Origin: Azospirillum sp. B21
GTDB taxonomy: Bacteria > Pseudomonadota > Alphaproteobacteria > Azospirillales > Azospirillaceae
Direction of reading: 5' to 3'
Assembly (NCBI RefSeq): GCF_008364825.1
Contig: NZ_VTTO01000003.1
Location: 186,001-250,000, forward strand
Length of the DNA stretch: 64,000 nucleotides
Positions within the stretch are counted from its first letter, which is position 1, and each line of letters opens with the position of its first letter. This document shows, piece after piece, positions 26,862 to 35,611 of the stretch. Position numbers and translations under genes: made by a program. The notes beneath the pieces are model-generated. The model worked only from the letters and a program-made list of their open reading frames with translations, did no database searches and was not told where the DNA came from.

Positions 26862-27317
26862 ATGACCGCCGACAGGAACGATCCGCTTCTGCTCTCCAAC
26901 CAAGCCTGCTTCGCCCTCTACTCGGCGAATTTGGCGATGACCCGTGTCTATCGTCCGCTGCTGGAATCGCTCGGCCTGACCTACCCGCAATATCTGGCGA
27001 TGTTGCTGCTGTGGGAGGAGGACGGGCAGTCGATGAAGGCGCTGGGCGAAAGGCTGGGGCTGGACAGCGGCACGCTTACCCCGCTGCTGAAGCGGATGGA
27101 AGGGCAGGGGCTGGTCACCCGCGCCCGCGATCCTCAGGACGAGCGGCTTGTCCGCATTCGCCTGACCCCCGACGGCGCTGCGCTGCGCAGCAAGGCCGCA
27201 TGCCTGCCGACCCACATCGCTGCCGCCGCCGGCTGTTCGGTCGAGGAACTGACCTCCCTGCGCGAGGCGTTGCTGAAACTGCGCGACGATTTGAACCGGG
27301 CCGCTGACCACAACTGA
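26862..27317 (+). CDS. ohrR: MarR-family peroxide sensor OhrR
   Basis: A 151-residue winged-helix repressor. The N-terminal NQACFALYSA motif holds the peroxide-sensing cysteine (residue 16), as in all OhrR proteins, and further cysteines near 113 and 124 suggest the two-cysteine class. The DNA-binding part is typical (GQSMKALGERLGLDSGTLTPLLKRMEGQGLVTRARDPQDERLVRIRLT). Oxidation of the sensing cysteine should release ohr. It sits just downstream of ohr in the same direction. Confidence 0.94.
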   Translation: MTADRNDPLLLSNQACFALYSANLAMTRVYRPLLESLGLTYPQYLAMLLLWEEDGQSMKALGERLGLDSGTLTPLLKRMEGQGLVTRARDPQDERLVRIRLTPDGAALRSKAACLPTHIAAAAGCSVEELTSLREALLKLRDDLNRAADHN

Positions 27318-27400
27318 TCCGGCGCCGTCGAAAGGGGCTGGAAATCGGCGGCCGGACGGCCTTTCCTATCCGGCCGCTCCCCGGAAGGAAGGTGCCTGCC

Positions 27401-28003
27401 GTGACTCCTCATTTCATCGACGACCGTCTCCGCATCCGTGCGGCCGATGCCGACGACGCACCGGACCTTGCCCGGCTGATCGACATCGCCGGGGGCGGCG
27501 TCTACGAATTTCTGCTCGACGGGCTGATGCCGGGGCTGACGGCGGCGGAAATGCTGATGCCGGGCCTTGCCGGGCGAAGCGGTTCGCTGTCGCATCGGCA
27601 GAGCGGGGTCGCCGAACTGGATGGGCGGGTCGTCGGCGTCGCCCACGGCTATCCCACCGACTGGATCCGGACGGAGGATTACAGCGGCCTGCCGCCCGAC
27701 CGCATCGCCCATATGGCCGCATTCTCCGAAACGCTGGACTGGGGCAGCTATTTCCTCTCGGCCCTGGCGGTCTATCCGGAGCAGCGGCGCCACGGCATTG
27801 CCGGTCGGTTGCTCGGCTGGTTCTACGAACGGGCGCGGACCGGAGGATTCGACCGTGTCGCGCTGCATGTCTGGGCCGACAACGATTCGGCCCGTCGTCT
27901 TTATGCCGGCGAGGGGTTCGAGGAGATCGGCCGCGCCGATATCCCCTGGCACCCCCGCCTGCCGCACCAGGGCGGCAGCATTCTGATGCGGCGCTATCTC
28001 TGA
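27401..28003 (+). CDS. GNAT-family N-acetyltransferase
   Basis: A 200-residue acetyltransferase. The acetyl-CoA site is seen as LAVYPEQRRHGIAGRLLGWF, and the C-terminal LHVWADNDSARRLYAGEGFEEIGR is a standard GNAT ending. The substrate is not evident. I choose the GTG at 27401 because GGAAGGAAGG lies eight bases upstream; the GTG at 27392 is inside that site. The 3' end overlaps the convergent hydrolase gene by ten bases. Confidence 0.87.
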   Translation: MTPHFIDDRLRIRAADADDAPDLARLIDIAGGGVYEFLLDGLMPGLTAAEMLMPGLAGRSGSLSHRQSGVAELDGRVVGVAHGYPTDWIRTEDYSGLPPDRIAHMAAFSETLDWGSYFLSALAVYPEQRRHGIAGRLLGWFYERARTGGFDRVALHVWADNDSARRLYAGEGFEEIGRADIPWHPRLPHQGGSILMRRYL

Positions 28004-28989
28004 GCGGCGACCCGCAGCGGCGCGCCTTCGGCCGACAGCTCGTCGATGCGGCGCTCCACCAGCCCCGGGTCGGCGTGATGCACCATATGCCCGCAGTCCG
28101 GCACCCAGTGCAGGGTGCTGTTCGGCAGCACGTGATGCAGGCGGCCGCTCTGATCCTCCTGCGAAACGATGCGATCTTCATGGCCGGCGAAGATCGCCAC
28201 CGGGACGGCTATGTCGGCGTAGCGGTGCTGCAGCCGGTCGGCGGCCGGCGCCATGGTGACGCCGTCCTGGGCGTTGGCGCGGAGTTGGCCGGGGCGGGTG
28301 GTCAGGGCGGCCGGGAAGGTCTCCGTCAGATGGTCGGGCACCGGCCGGGGCGAGAACAGCGTCTTCAGCATCGCCGGCATCACTGCCTTTGAGAAGGGCG
28401 GCGAGACCGTGTAGCGCAGCAGGTCGCCCAATACCGGCGTCGCCACCGGCGCCACCATCACCGCGTCCACCCGCTTGGTCGGGAAATAATAGCCCGCCAG
28501 CAGAGCCAGCCCCTTCACCGTCCGCGGATGGTCCAGCGCCAGGGCCAGCGCCACCAGTGTCGCATAGGAATGGCCGGCGACCACAGCGTTCTCGATTCCC
28601 AGTACGGCGAAGGCCTTGGCCAGCAGGTCCGCCTGATCCTCCGGCGTCCAGTCGCGGTCGCGGGGACGGTCGCTGTGGCCCATGCCGGGACGGTCGAAGG
28701 CGATGACACGGTGGTTCTGTGCCAGCCGGTCGAACAGCCCGCTCGCCAGCCAATCGCCGAGCGCGGAGACATTGCCGTGCAGCAGCACGACCGGCGGCCC
28801 TTCGCCAGCCTCCATTTCGCCAGCCTCCATATAGTGCAGCCGGACGCCATCGACGGTCACGAAGCGCCCGTCGGGCGGGTAGCGCCGCTCCGCCGCACGG
28901 GCCGCCAGCGTGTTGGTGACAGCCAGCCCGCCCAAAGCCAGCGCGGTGATGCCCAGGGTCTTGAGGATGGTGGAGTGGCGGTCGGTCAT
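27994..28989 (-). CDS. Alpha/beta hydrolase with N-terminal membrane anchor
   Basis: A 331-residue hydrolase: an uncleaved-looking N-terminal helix (residues 8-30) leads to a full alpha/beta fold. Motifs are the oxyanion HGN (near 71), nucleophile elbow GHSYA (near 141; the last glycine is alanine), acid in AGHEDRIV, and base His in DCGHMVHH. Substrate unknown. A perfect 15-base tandem duplication at 28801-28830 repeats five residues (MEAGE) between the first strands, so this loop expanded recently and in frame. Confidence 0.87.
   Translation of the reverse strand: MTDRHSTILKTLGITALALGGLAVTNTLAARAAERRYPPDGRFVTVDGVRLHYMEAGEMEAGEGPPVVLLHGNVSALGDWLASGLFDRLAQNHRVIAFDRPGMGHSDRPRDRDWTPEDQADLLAKAFAVLGIENAVVAGHSYATLVALALALDHPRTVKGLALLAGYYFPTKRVDAVMVAPVATPVLGDLLRYTVSPPFSKAVMPAMLKTLFSPRPVPDHLTETFPAALTTRPGQLRANAQDGVTMAPAADRLQHRYADIAVPVAIFAGHEDRIVSQEDQSGRLHHVLPNSTLHWVPDCGHMVHHADPGLVERRIDELSAEGAPLRVAAQR
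28801..28830. repeat. 15-base tandem duplication inside the hydrolase gene
   Basis: Two identical 15-base units (28801-28815 and 28816-28830) lie side by side. The unit length is a multiple of three, so the frame is kept and five residues are duplicated. Confidence 0.9.
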
Positions 28990-29086
28990 CGTGGTTGTCC
29001 TCTCAAGCGGCTGCTGCGATGCAGCATCGTCGAGAGAACAACCGAGGGACGGGGGAAGGGTTCCCGGATGTGGGGGCGTTAGCCCC

Positions 29087-30019
29087 TCACTTCCCCGCCT
29101 TCAACTGCTCCCGCGTCAGCCAGAACACCTCGCCGAAGCTGTTGGCGGTCTGCAGCCACAGGAAGTCGAGGTGGGGGTATTCGGCCTCCAGGATCTCGCG
29201 GCCAGTGCCGAACTCGCAGAGCAGGCCGCCGTCCGGGGTCAGGTGCTTGGGCGCTTCCTTCAGGATGCGGCGGACGATATCGAGACCGTCGTCGCCGCCG
29301 GCCAGCGCCATCTCCGGCTCGGCACGGAACTCGGGCGGCAGGGCGTCCATCGCTTCGGCGTCGACATAGGGCGGGTTGGTGATGATGACGTCGTATTTCC
29401 GCGTCTTCAGCGGCGCGAACAGGTCGCCCTGATGCAGGGTGATGCGGTCCTCGAACCCGCTGTCGGCGACGTTGCGCTTGGCCACCTCCAGCGCATCGGG
29501 TGACAGGTCGACGGCGTCCACCTGCGCCTCGGGGAAGATGCGGGCGGCCAGGATGGCGAGGCAGCCGGAACCGGTGCATAGGTCCAGCACCCGCTCCACC
29601 GAGGTCGGATCCTCCACCAGCGTGAAGTCGTCGCCGCCGAACAGGTCGGAGAACAGCAGCTCCCCGATGTAGGAGCGCGGGACGATCACCCGCTCGTCCA
29701 CATAGAAGGGGATGCCCTGGATGTAGGCCTTGTTCAGCAGGTAGGGCGCCGGCTTGCGGGTGTCGATGCGGGCATGGAGGATGCCGGCCACCGCCTCGCG
29801 CTCCGCCGCGGTCAGCCGGGAATCGAGATAGGGGTCGAGCTGATCGACCGGCAGGTGCAGCGTCTCCAGCACCAGGAACACCGCCTCGTCGAAGGCCGTG
29901 GTGGTGCCGTGGCCGTAATCGAGGTCGGCCTCGTTGAAGCGGCTGACGCCGTAGCGCAGGAAATCGCGGATGGTCGACAGTTCGGCGGCGGCTGTGGCGG
30001 CGGTGTGCTTGGCAGTCAC
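29087..30019 (-). CDS. prmB: Ribosomal protein uL3 glutamine methyltransferase
   Basis: A 310-residue SAM-dependent methyltransferase. The SAM loop is VLDLCTGSGCLAI, the substrate motif is ITNPPYVD, and the N-terminal RDFLRYGVSRFNEADLDYGHGTTTAFDEAVFLVLETLHLP segment is the signature that separates PrmB from the release-factor enzyme PrmC. It methylates a glutamine of ribosomal protein L3. arsC lies 34 bases upstream on the same strand, so the two may share a transcript. Confidence 0.95.
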   Translation of the reverse strand: MTAKHTAATAAAELSTIRDFLRYGVSRFNEADLDYGHGTTTAFDEAVFLVLETLHLPVDQLDPYLDSRLTAAEREAVAGILHARIDTRKPAPYLLNKAYIQGIPFYVDERVIVPRSYIGELLFSDLFGGDDFTLVEDPTSVERVLDLCTGSGCLAILAARIFPEAQVDAVDLSPDALEVAKRNVADSGFEDRITLHQGDLFAPLKTRKYDVIITNPPYVDAEAMDALPPEFRAEPEMALAGGDDGLDIVRRILKEAPKHLTPDGGLLCEFGTGREILEAEYPHLDFLWLQTANSFGEVFWLTREQLKAGK

Positions 30020-30053
30020 GGGCGGCAGGCTCCGGTCAGGGACGGGAATGGGG

Positions 30054-30395
30054 TCAGAGAAGGTCCAGCACCGACTCCGGCGGCCGGCCGACGCGGGCGC
30101 GGTCGCCCTTCACCACGATGGGGCGCTCGATGGCCGACGGGTTGGCGGACAGGGCGGCGATCAGCGCCTCGCCGTCGAGGTCCTTGGGCAAGCCGGCCTC
30201 CGCTGCCTCCTTGGCGCGGGTGATGTCGCGCGGACCCTTGCCCAGCTTGGCGAGGATGGCCGACAGCTCCGCCGCACTGGGCGGGGTCTTCAGATACTCG
30301 ACCACCGCCGGCTCGACGCCGCGGGAGCGCAGGAGTTCCAGCGTCTCGCGCGACTTGCTGCAGCGCGGGTTGTGATAGATCGTCACGTCACTCAT
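30054..30395 (-). CDS. arsC: ArsC-family (glutaredoxin-type) arsenate reductase
   Basis: A 113-residue thioredoxin-fold protein. The catalytic cysteine is in YHNPRCSKSRETLELL (residue 11), with partner arginines in the ERPIVVKGDRARVGRPPE segment. These fit the glutathione/glutaredoxin ArsC family; related YffB proteins of unknown role are the alternative. ATG at 30395; a longer frame to 30491 is not conserved. No ars regulator or efflux gene is nearby, so arsenic resistance is not supported by context. Confidence 0.85.
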   Translation of the reverse strand: MSDVTIYHNPRCSKSRETLELLRSRGVEPAVVEYLKTPPSAAELSAILAKLGKGPRDITRAKEAAEAGLPKDLDGEALIAALSANPSAIERPIVVKGDRARVGRPPESVLDLL

Positions 30396-30604
30396 GGCGG
30401 GTTTCCGAATTGGAAGGTCGGTCCGACTGATACACCCAACCCGCGTCCCGCGCCAATCCGGCATGCGGAAAGCTCTGTGGCGGCGCAACATCCGTCAGGT
30501 GACAAGGGCTGCCTTTGGTATTATTTTGCGCGCTCGCTTTTCCGTGGCCCGTTGCGCCGTTTCCGGCAGGCGGGCTGCCGATCAGTCCCGATGCCCAGAT
30601 ACGG

Positions 30605-31858
30605 ATGCCGGCCGTGACCAAGCTCTCGCTCTCCAAGGACAAGATCAACATCCTTCTTCTGGAAGGTGTCCACGACAACGCCATCGACGAGCTGGCCCGC
30701 GGCGGCTACGCCTCGGTCGAGCGGCTGCCGCGCGCCCTGGACGAGGATGAACTGCTGGAGCGCATCGGGTCCGTCCACATCCTGGGTATCCGGTCGCGCA
30801 CCCATCTGACGGCCAAGGTGTTCGAGGCGGCCAACAAGCTGATCACCGTCGGCTGCTTCTGCATCGGCACCAACCAGGTCGACCTGAAGGCGGCGCGCCG
30901 CACCGGCGTGCCGGTGTTCAACGCCCCCTATTCCAACACCCGGTCGGTGGCGGAGCTGGTGATCGGCGAGATCATCATGCTGATGCGCGGCATCTTCGAG
31001 AAGTCGCAGCTGGTCCATGGCGGCGGCTGGATGAAGTCGGCGAAGGATTCTTACGAGATCCGCGGCAAGACGCTGGGCATCGTCGGCTATGGCCATATCG
31101 GCACGCAGGTGTCGATCCTGGCCGAGGCGATGGGCATGCAGGTCCGCTTCTACGACGTCGTGCGCAAGCTGGCGCTCGGCAACGCGCGCGCCTGCGATTC
31201 GCTGGAGGAACTGCTGTCGGTGTCCGACGTGGTGACCCTGCATGTGCCGGACACCCCGCAGACCCGTGACATGATCGGCGAGCGTGAACTGGCGACCATG
31301 AAGAAGGGCAGCCACCTGATCAACGCCGCCCGCGGCCAGGTGGTGGACATCGAGGCGCTGGCCGCCGCGATGAACGGCGGCCACATTCTGGGGGCCGCCA
31401 TCGACGTCTTCCCGGTCGAGCCCGGTTCGGACAAGGAAGAGTTCCAGAGCGCGCTGCGCGGCATCAAGACCGCCATCCTGACCCCACACATCGGCGGCTC
31501 GACGATGGAGGCGCAGGCCAACATCGGCACCGAGGTGGCGCAGAAGCTGCTGGAGTATTCGGACAACGGCTCCACCGTCGGCGCGGTCAACTTCCCCCAG
31601 GTGGCGCTGCCGGTTCAGGCCGGCTGCACCCGGTTCCTGCACGTTCACGAGAACCGTCCGGGCATCCTGCGCAAGGTGAACGAGGTGTTCTCCGGCCGCG
31701 ACCTGAACATCGCCGCCCAATATCTCCAGACCGATCCGGAGCTGGGCTATGTGGTGGTCGACGTCAACGGCGACGTGGAGGAGATGGAGGTCGTCAACGA
31801 CCTGCGCGCCATCGAAGGCACGCTGAAGGCGCGCTTCCTGTTCCCGGCGCATCAGTGA
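30605..31858 (+). CDS. serA: D-3-phosphoglycerate dehydrogenase
   Basis: A 417-residue enzyme for the first step of serine synthesis. It is the E. coli-like form: KDKINILLLEGVH, VGCFCIGTNQVDL, FNAPYSNTRSVAELVIGE, the NAD loop GIVGYGHIGTQ, and TPHIGGSTMEAQANIG, ending in a single ACT domain (HVHENRPGILRKVNEVFSGRDLNIAAQYLQT) that binds serine for feedback inhibition. This type differs from the longer ASB-domain SerA of many alphaproteobacteria. ATG at 30605 gives the usual start; it has no strong ribosome binding site. Confidence 0.95.
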   Translation: MPAVTKLSLSKDKINILLLEGVHDNAIDELARGGYASVERLPRALDEDELLERIGSVHILGIRSRTHLTAKVFEAANKLITVGCFCIGTNQVDLKAARRTGVPVFNAPYSNTRSVAELVIGEIIMLMRGIFEKSQLVHGGGWMKSAKDSYEIRGKTLGIVGYGHIGTQVSILAEAMGMQVRFYDVVRKLALGNARACDSLEELLSVSDVVTLHVPDTPQTRDMIGERELATMKKGSHLINAARGQVVDIEALAAAMNGGHILGAAIDVFPVEPGSDKEEFQSALRGIKTAILTPHIGGSTMEAQANIGTEVAQKLLEYSDNGSTVGAVNFPQVALPVQAGCTRFLHVHENRPGILRKVNEVFSGRDLNIAAQYLQTDPELGYVVVDVNGDVEEMEVVNDLRAIEGTLKARFLFPAHQ

Positions 31859-31952
31859 GGGGTTGGGGTGCCGGCGACGTTCTTTCGACGGCACCCCGAT
31901 CTGCCCATCCATGTCTCTTGTCCGCGGACGGTTTCCTGATATCTGTATCGGA

Positions 31953-32675
31953 ATGACCGTTCGCTTCCTGTTCCTCTTCCTTTCGGGTGTCCTGCTCGCC
32001 GCTTCGCCGGCCGCGGCGCAGTCCAACGGCTGCAGCGGGTTTCCGCAAACGAAGCTCGTGTTCGACAGCGTGCTGGCGCCGATCCAGCGTGACGATGCCC
32101 TGTCGATCGCGCAACTCACCCGGCTGCCGGGACGCACGCCGGGACCGGTCGGGAGTGCCGGGGGCCATGTGTTGGGGCTGACTCTGGCCCGCTATGGCGA
32201 ACAGTCGCAGGTTTCCGCCCTGTTCAGGACTATGGGCGATGGCACCTATTGCGCGTCGGCCAGCACGGTGACCATCAGCTTCGGCTTCCAGCAGCGCATC
32301 GTCCATGTCGCCAGCGAAATTCCCGTCAACTCCTGCCTGCATGGCGAGGTGCTGGCCCATGAGATGCGCCATGTCGCAGTGGACGAGGCGTTGCTGCGCG
32401 AGATGATGCCGATGATCCGCATCCGGCTGGACCAAGTGCTGGAGGGTATGGCGCCGGTTCGCTCGCGCAGCCAGAGCCAGGCGATGGCGGCGATCCGCCG
32501 ACCGCTCGAATCGGCGATGCGGCGGATCATGCAGGAGTTCGGCCGCGAGCGCGACCGCCGGCAGGCCCAGGTCGATACGGTCGAAGAGTATGAACGGGTC
32601 AGCCGCGTCTGCAACGGTGAGGCCCGCAACTATCTGCCGAAGCCCGCCCAGCGGCAGACTGTCCGGCGAGGATAA
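31953..32675 (+). CDS. Secreted protein with HEXXH motif, putative zinc metallopeptidase
   Basis: I do not recognise the family. The 240-residue precursor has a strong signal peptide (MTVRFLFLFLSGVLLAASPAAAQ), then a domain with HEMRH near residue 138 in VLAHEMRHVAVDE, which fits the HEXXH zinc-peptidase pattern, with an aspartate four residues on. Four cysteines (near 29, 102, 130 and 225) could pair in the periplasm. Ends in a basic tail. The helical C-terminal third contains REMMPMIRIRLDQVLEG. Catalysis is an inference from the motif only. Confidence 0.65.
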   Translation: MTVRFLFLFLSGVLLAASPAAAQSNGCSGFPQTKLVFDSVLAPIQRDDALSIAQLTRLPGRTPGPVGSAGGHVLGLTLARYGEQSQVSALFRTMGDGTYCASASTVTISFGFQQRIVHVASEIPVNSCLHGEVLAHEMRHVAVDEALLREMMPMIRIRLDQVLEGMAPVRSRSQSQAMAAIRRPLESAMRRIMQEFGRERDRRQAQVDTVEEYERVSRVCNGEARNYLPKPAQRQTVRRG

Positions 32676-32682
32676 GTCCCCG

Positions 32683-33024
32683 TCAGCGCTTGCGCCGCCG
32701 CCGGTCGGTGGCATGGCCGTCGGTGAACTCCGGCGGCTTGCGGCGGACCCAGCGGATGAAGGCGGCGATGTCGGGATGGCCGCGCAGGGCCTCAATCTCG
32801 TGATAATGGTCGCGCAGTTGCTGCTCGCTCAGCACCGCGTGGATCTTGGCGTGGCAGATGCGGTGCATCGTCACGGTGTCCCGGCCGCCATAAGTGCGCG
32901 GGACCAGATGATGTTCATTCAGGCTGGCACCCGGCACCATCGGCCGGCCGCAGAGCGGGCAGGCTGGGTGGTCTTCCTGTGGGGCCGCGGGAACGGTGAT
33001 CGGCGGTGGCGGCAGACGGCGCAT
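32683..33024 (-). CDS. HNH-type nuclease domain protein
   Basis: A 113-residue protein with CPLC near residue 22, HHLVPRTYGGRDT (HH of the HNH active site) and MHRICHAKIHAVL with a second Cys and the final His, so a zinc-bound beta-beta-alpha-metal fold is expected. It is a stand-alone HNH domain; such proteins are common on chromosomes and have no fixed role. No toxin, phage or restriction partner is next to it. Its stop is only seven bases from the convergent HEXXH gene. Confidence 0.82.
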   Translation of the reverse strand: MRRLPPPPITVPAAPQEDHPACPLCGRPMVPGASLNEHHLVPRTYGGRDTVTMHRICHAKIHAVLSEQQLRDHYHEIEALRGHPDIAAFIRWVRRKPPEFTDGHATDRRRRKR

Positions 33025-33100
33025 AAGGTCCGGGGCAGGGGGTGGGGCGTGCCGGTGACCTGGATGATATGGCGCAGTAGCGCCGCCGGAAAAGCCGCCG

Positions 33101-33988
33101 TCAATTCCCTGTACCGGCCGTCGTGGCCGTTGGGGCGACGGGTGCAGCCTGCGCCCGCTGGCCGACCCAGACGCTGCCGAGCGCCAGCACGATCCCGGCG
33201 ATCTGATAGCCGGTCAGCGATTGGCCGAGCAGAGCCCAGCCCAGAACCACCGCCGTGACCGGGCTGAGGAAGCCCAGCGGCGCCACTGCGGACGGCTCCA
33301 GCCGCGACAGGCCGCGGAACCACAGGATGTAGGTCAGCGCCGCGCCGATCAGGCCGAGATAGACGAAGCCAATCAGGTTGGCCGCCGTCGGCACCGGCAG
33401 CGCCGGTTCCAGAAGCAGCGCCACCGGCACCAGCAACACCCCGCCGGCGGTCAGCTGCCAGGCCGTGAAGGTCAGCGGCGACACCGGTGGACGCCAACGC
33501 CGGCTCAGTACCGTGCCCGCGGCCATCGATCCGGCGCCGGCCAGCGCCGCGAGCACGCCGATGCCGTCCAGCGTGGCACTGGGCTTGAGGACCAGCAGGG
33601 CCACCCCGCCGATGCCGGCCATGGCGGCGGCGACCGCCAGCGGGCGGATCGGCGTGCCCAGCAGCGGGCGCGACAGCGCGATGACGATCAGCGGCTGGAC
33701 CGCCCCCACCGTGGCGGCGACCCCGCCGGGCAGGCGGTAGGCCGACACGAACAGCATCGCCCAGAAGAAGGAGAAGTTCAGCGCCCCCAGCACCAGCGAG
33801 CGTCCCCACCAGCATCCCCACGGCAGCCGACGGACCAGCAGCAACAGCAGAAGCCCGGCCGGCAGGGCGCGCAGCAGCGCGACCGTCATCGGGTAGCCCT
33901 GCGGCAGCAGTTCGGTGGTGACGATGTAGGTGCTGCCCCAGATTGCCGGAGCGATGGCGGTCAGCAGCAGGTCGGTGGACCGGGCCAT
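33101..33988 (-). CDS. EamA/DMT-superfamily transporter
   Basis: A 295-residue inner-membrane protein with about ten hydrophobic segments arranged as two EamA repeats. The first helix has WGSTYIVTT and the end of the first repeat has VQPLIVIALS; the second repeat ends with FLSPVTAVVLGWALLGQ, the usual EamA signature. Drug/metabolite exporters of this family move amino acids, bases or metabolites; the substrate is not visible. I use the ATG at 33988; an ATG at 34021 lies inside the preceding terminator. Confidence 0.9.
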   Translation of the reverse strand: MARSTDLLLTAIAPAIWGSTYIVTTELLPQGYPMTVALLRALPAGLLLLLLVRRLPWGCWWGRSLVLGALNFSFFWAMLFVSAYRLPGGVAATVGAVQPLIVIALSRPLLGTPIRPLAVAAAMAGIGGVALLVLKPSATLDGIGVLAALAGAGSMAAGTVLSRRWRPPVSPLTFTAWQLTAGGVLLVPVALLLEPALPVPTAANLIGFVYLGLIGAALTYILWFRGLSRLEPSAVAPLGFLSPVTAVVLGWALLGQSLTGYQIAGIVLALGSVWVGQRAQAAPVAPTATTAGTGN

Positions 33989-34019
33989 GATCCGGCGTTC
34001 CCAAAGAGGGGGCATCAGC

Positions 34020-34045
34020 AAAAAGGGCGCCCCACCGGGACGCCC
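34020..34045 (-). terminator. Terminator after carA
   Basis: On the minus strand a GGGCG...CGCCC stem (34025-34045) is followed by five T residues (34020-34024), 29 bases past the carA stop. It separates carA from the EamA gene. Confidence 0.75.
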
Positions 34046-34073
34046 TCTTCAGCGGGTTGGTTCCGCTCGACCG

Positions 34074-35246
34074 TCAGGCCGCCTTCTTCTCGGCGATCAG
34101 CTGGACGAAGCGGTCGAACAGATAATGGCTGTCCTGCGGGCCGGGCGAGGCTTCCGGGTGGTACTGCACCGAGAAGACCGGCTTACCCTTCAGGCGGATG
34201 CCCTCATTGGTGCCGTCGAACAGGCTGACATGGGTAACCTCGGCGTCGGCCGGCAGGGTTTCCGGCACCACGACGAAGCCGTGGTTCTGGCTGGTGATCT
34301 CCACCCGGCCAGAGGCCAAGTCCTTCACCGGATGGTTGGCGCCGCGGTGGCCCTGCTGCATCTTGGTGGTCTTGGCGCCCAGCGCCAGCGACAGCATCTG
34401 GTGGCCGAGGCAGATGCCGAACATCGGCACGCCGGTGTCGAGCAGGCCCTTGATGGTCGGCACGGCGTACTCGCCGGTGGCGGCGGGGTCGCCGGGGCCG
34501 TTGGACAGGAAGACGCCGTCCGGCTGGTGACGCATCACATCCTCGACCGTGGCGGTCGACGGCACCACCGTCACCTTGCAGCCGGCCGCGGCGAGGCAGC
34601 GCAGGATGTTGCGCTTGGCGCCGTAGTCGATGGCGACCACATGGTACTGCGGCTTGTCCTGGGTGGCGTAGCCGCCGCCGATGGTCCAGCCGGCCTCGGT
34701 CCAGTCATAGGTCTGGCGGCAGGACACGTCCTTGGACAGGTCCATACCCTCCAGACCCGGCCAGCCCTTGGCCTTGGCGATCAGCGCCTCGATGTCGAAC
34801 TTGCCGTCCGGCGCATGGGCGACGACGCCGTTCGGCGCGCCCAGATCGCGGATGCGGCGGGTCAGGCGGCGGGTGTCGACGCCGGCCAGCCCGACGAGGC
34901 CGTAGCTCTTCAGCCAGTCGTCCAGATGGCGGGTGGCGCGCCAGTTCGACGGGTCGGTGATGTCGGCGCGCAGGATCAGTCCGCGGGCGGCCGGGGTGAT
35001 CGTCTCGATGTCTTCGGTGTTGGCGCCGGTGTTGCCGATGTGCGGGAAGGTGAAGGTGATGATCTGGCCGGCATAGCTGGGATCGGTCAGGATTTCCTGA
35101 TAGCCGGTCATGGAGGTGTTGAAGCACACCTCGCCCACCGAATCCCCCGTGGCGCCGATGCCTCGGCCGCGGAACACCGTGCCGTCGGCCAGAACAAGCA
35201 CGCCGGTGTGAACCGCATTGTCGGAGGGGGGAGTGGCGAGAGTCAT
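34074..35246 (-). CDS. carA: Carbamoyl-phosphate synthase, small subunit
   Basis: A 390-residue glutaminase subunit feeding ammonia to CarB for arginine and pyrimidine synthesis. The N-terminal half contains SMTGYQEILTDPSYAGQIITFTFPHIGNTG; the class I amidotransferase has its nucleophile in FGICLGHQM and the partner His/Glu in QYHPEASPGP. The start at 35246 has GAAGG about ten bases upstream. carB is not next to it: the downstream gene is a transporter and a terminator intervenes. Confidence 0.97.
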   Translation of the reverse strand: MTLATPPSDNAVHTGVLVLADGTVFRGRGIGATGDSVGEVCFNTSMTGYQEILTDPSYAGQIITFTFPHIGNTGANTEDIETITPAARGLILRADITDPSNWRATRHLDDWLKSYGLVGLAGVDTRRLTRRIRDLGAPNGVVAHAPDGKFDIEALIAKAKGWPGLEGMDLSKDVSCRQTYDWTEAGWTIGGGYATQDKPQYHVVAIDYGAKRNILRCLAAAGCKVTVVPSTATVEDVMRHQPDGVFLSNGPGDPAATGEYAVPTIKGLLDTGVPMFGICLGHQMLSLALGAKTTKMQQGHRGANHPVKDLASGRVEITSQNHGFVVVPETLPADAEVTHVSLFDGTNEGIRLKGKPVFSVQYHPEASPGPQDSHYLFDRFVQLIAEKKAA

Positions 35247-35611
35247 TCCTGTGAACCTTCCCAAAAACCGCGGCCGGCGACGGATCGGGTGATCGGCGGA
35301 ACGGCGACGGCCTAGCGTCCCGCCGGGCGCGCACACGGAACCGCTCGCACCCCACCTCCGCCGGTACGGGCGGTGACATGGGATCGAGTGGGCTTATCGG
35401 GTGGGCCGGACATCCTATATGACGATTGGATGCCGGATTTCCAGCAATAGCTTTGCAAGGCGGCCCTGATCCGGTGGCAAAGTCGGGGGCGGCGCGGGCG
35501 GCGATTTCGCGGCCTGGGCTTTTGCCATGGAAATCGGCGGCCGTTTTCGGAATAGTCGGCTGTCCCGCCGGGGGCTTTCATGCCGGCGCGACGAACCAGG
35601 GAATACAGGAC
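35247..35611. other. Divergent gap between carA and yqeY
   Basis: 365 bases with divergent promoters presumably inside. I looked for an upstream leader or RNA switch for carA and do not see one; the stretch around 35400-35450 is relatively AT-rich. Confidence 0.4.

Noticed and set aside
32683..33024. HNH gene as homing or restriction element
   Set aside because: It is a lone domain with no intron, methylase, phage or repeat flanks.
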